A stretch of DNA of 64,000 nt, taken from assembly GCA_963809925.1 (NCBI GenBank), contig CAWELH010000010.1:186001-250000 (forward strand). Reading direction: 5' to 3'. Shown here in pieces: positions 63,448 to 64,000 of the stretch. Both the position numbers and the translations under genes were made by a program. This stretch comes from DASQZK01 sp963809925 (lineage in GTDB: Bacteria; Bacteroidota; Bacteroidia; Bacteroidales; GCA-2748055). The notes under the pieces are model-generated. The model saw only the letters and a list, made by a program, of their open reading frames with translations. It did no database searches and was not told the origin of the DNA. Within the stretch, counting starts at the first letter, position 1, and each line of letters opens with the position of its first letter.

Positions 63448-64000
63448 TTAGAACAATATGCTTTGTATGAAGATCATCCCGGTCTTGATCTGTCCGGATG
63501 AATAGTTAAGCTCGGAGCCGCCGAGACTATGAGGGATAAAGGCGATGATAAGGTTAACAATTGCAGCGATAACCACAAGGTATCGCCGTTGAGAACCTTT
63601 CCGGTTTCCTGCCCAGGCAATGACCCACATGATGAAGGCAATGAGCGATTTATTATCCGTGAGATCTTTCCCAAATGGGAATCCCGTCCATAATTCGCCA
63701 AAAGCATATTTTTGTACTACCGGTCCCATCAGCATACCGCCAAGCAGGAACATAATAAGTGTGAGACCGGTATAGAACTTATAAGATGGAATTTTGGCCA
63801 GGGAATAGATCCCGGTCAGATTGGACAGTAGCATCGCCGTGAATATCAGTAGAATGTGGGGAATCAGAATCCACATTGGAACGCTACTCTTGAACCTTAT
63901 AACCACATTTTCATTCTCCCTGATCTCCACCGGTTTATCATGATTGAATAATTCAACACGGTACTCCAGCTTACCGGCAGCCTGCTGCTTTGGCAGCCAG
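63448..64000 (-). CDS. Membrane protein, N-terminus outside the window
   Basis: 184 codons are visible, open to the right edge, so the start is outside. A first part with beta-like polar residues (AGKLEYRVELFNHDKPVEIRE) precedes a hydrophobic region with about four transmembrane helices from residue 45 (IPHILLIFTAMLLSNL, FYTGLTLIMFLLGGMLMG, IAFIMWVIAWAG, YLVVIAAIVNLIIAFI). Not recognised; the order suggests a periplasmic or cytosolic N-terminal domain followed by membrane segments. A shorter GTG start (63930) is not needed because the frame continues. Confidence 0.7.
   Translation of the reverse strand, partial: WLPKQQAAGKLEYRVELFNHDKPVEIRENENVVIRFKSSVPMWILIPHILLIFTAMLLSNLTGIYSLAKIPSYKFYTGLTLIMFLLGGMLMGPVVQKYAFGELWTGFPFGKDLTDNKSLIAFIMWVIAWAGNRKGSQRRYLVVIAAIVNLIIAFIPHSLGGSELNYSSGQIKTGMIFIQSILF

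Noticed and set aside
63448..63930. GTG start at 63930 for the last membrane protein
   Set aside because: The frame stays open to the edge of the window with plausible coding sequence, so the gene is partial.

Overview
The window looks like a chromosomal piece of an anaerobic, polysaccharide-degrading Bacteroidota (Bacteroidales/Marinilabiliales-like). The evidence is: a type IX secretion (T9SS) C-terminal sorting domain on an M1 peptidase; a PorE-like TPR/beta-propeller/OmpA protein; many short lipoprotein and Sec signals; Tat-exported Gfo/Idh/MocA oxidoreductases; the -7 promoter element TAnnTTTG upstream of many genes; few Shine-Dalgarno sites; and rubredoxin and citrate lyase genes. I see no rRNA, tRNA, CRISPR array, insertion sequence or prophage.

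Layout. 1-12.7 kb: a hybrid histidine kinase that enters from the left, a large ABC protein with degenerate ATPase motifs, galM, a T9SS-exported M1 peptidase, and a two-gene glycoside hydrolase operon (GH3 plus apiosidase-like). 12.7-13.8 kb: a gene-free kilobase made of four kinds of short tandem repeat. 13.8-19.5 kb: polyphosphate kinase 2, an XRE-cupin regulator with an acyl-CoA synthetase, and galKT. 19.8-27.6 kb: an S9 peptidase, then a tight run of PAP2 phosphatase, ArnT/PMT-like glycosyltransferase, polyprenyl-phosphate-sugar synthase, glucuronokinase-like kinase and GalU-type pyrophosphorylase. Read in order these could carry a free sugar to a lipid-linked donor and on to an envelope acceptor.

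27.7-38.7 kb: an accessory sugar-oxidation region with a tandem DUF1080 lipoprotein, three Gfo/Idh/MocA oxidoreductases (two Tat-exported), a DUF6807 lipoprotein, an unclassified hydrolase-like lipoprotein, a cytoplasmic ApbE-type protein, alkaline phosphatase and a propeller-like lipoprotein. The theme fits oxidation of glycosides at C3 followed by non-hydrolytic cleavage. 38.7-50.3 kb: queE, the PorE-like gene, a GH15 enzyme, a second mosaic of the same short repeats, a tricorn-type protease gene broken by three lesions, and a NagZ-like GH3/serine beta-lactamase fusion.

50.4-60.3 kb: central carboxylate metabolism, with methylmalonyl-CoA epimerase, a CitD-CitE fusion plus CitF, DUF4956, rubredoxin (a 53-residue gene that is easily missed), PepD, an isocitrate/isopropylmalate dehydrogenase, an HD-like protein and an SLC13-type transporter. 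60.3-64 kb: a truncated isoaspartyl peptidase remnant, an ECF sigma factor operon with a membrane partner and a DUF4097-like protein, a tiny acidic lipoprotein, and a membrane protein cut by the right edge.

Most worth a second look: the glucuronokinase-GalU-glycosyltransferase module, the CitD-CitE fusion without its maturation genes, the DUF1080/oxidoreductase/ApbE cluster, the three-lesion tricorn gene, and the two repeat mosaics at 13 and 43.5 kb that share elements. All functional statements come from sequence reading and family knowledge; no database search was run.
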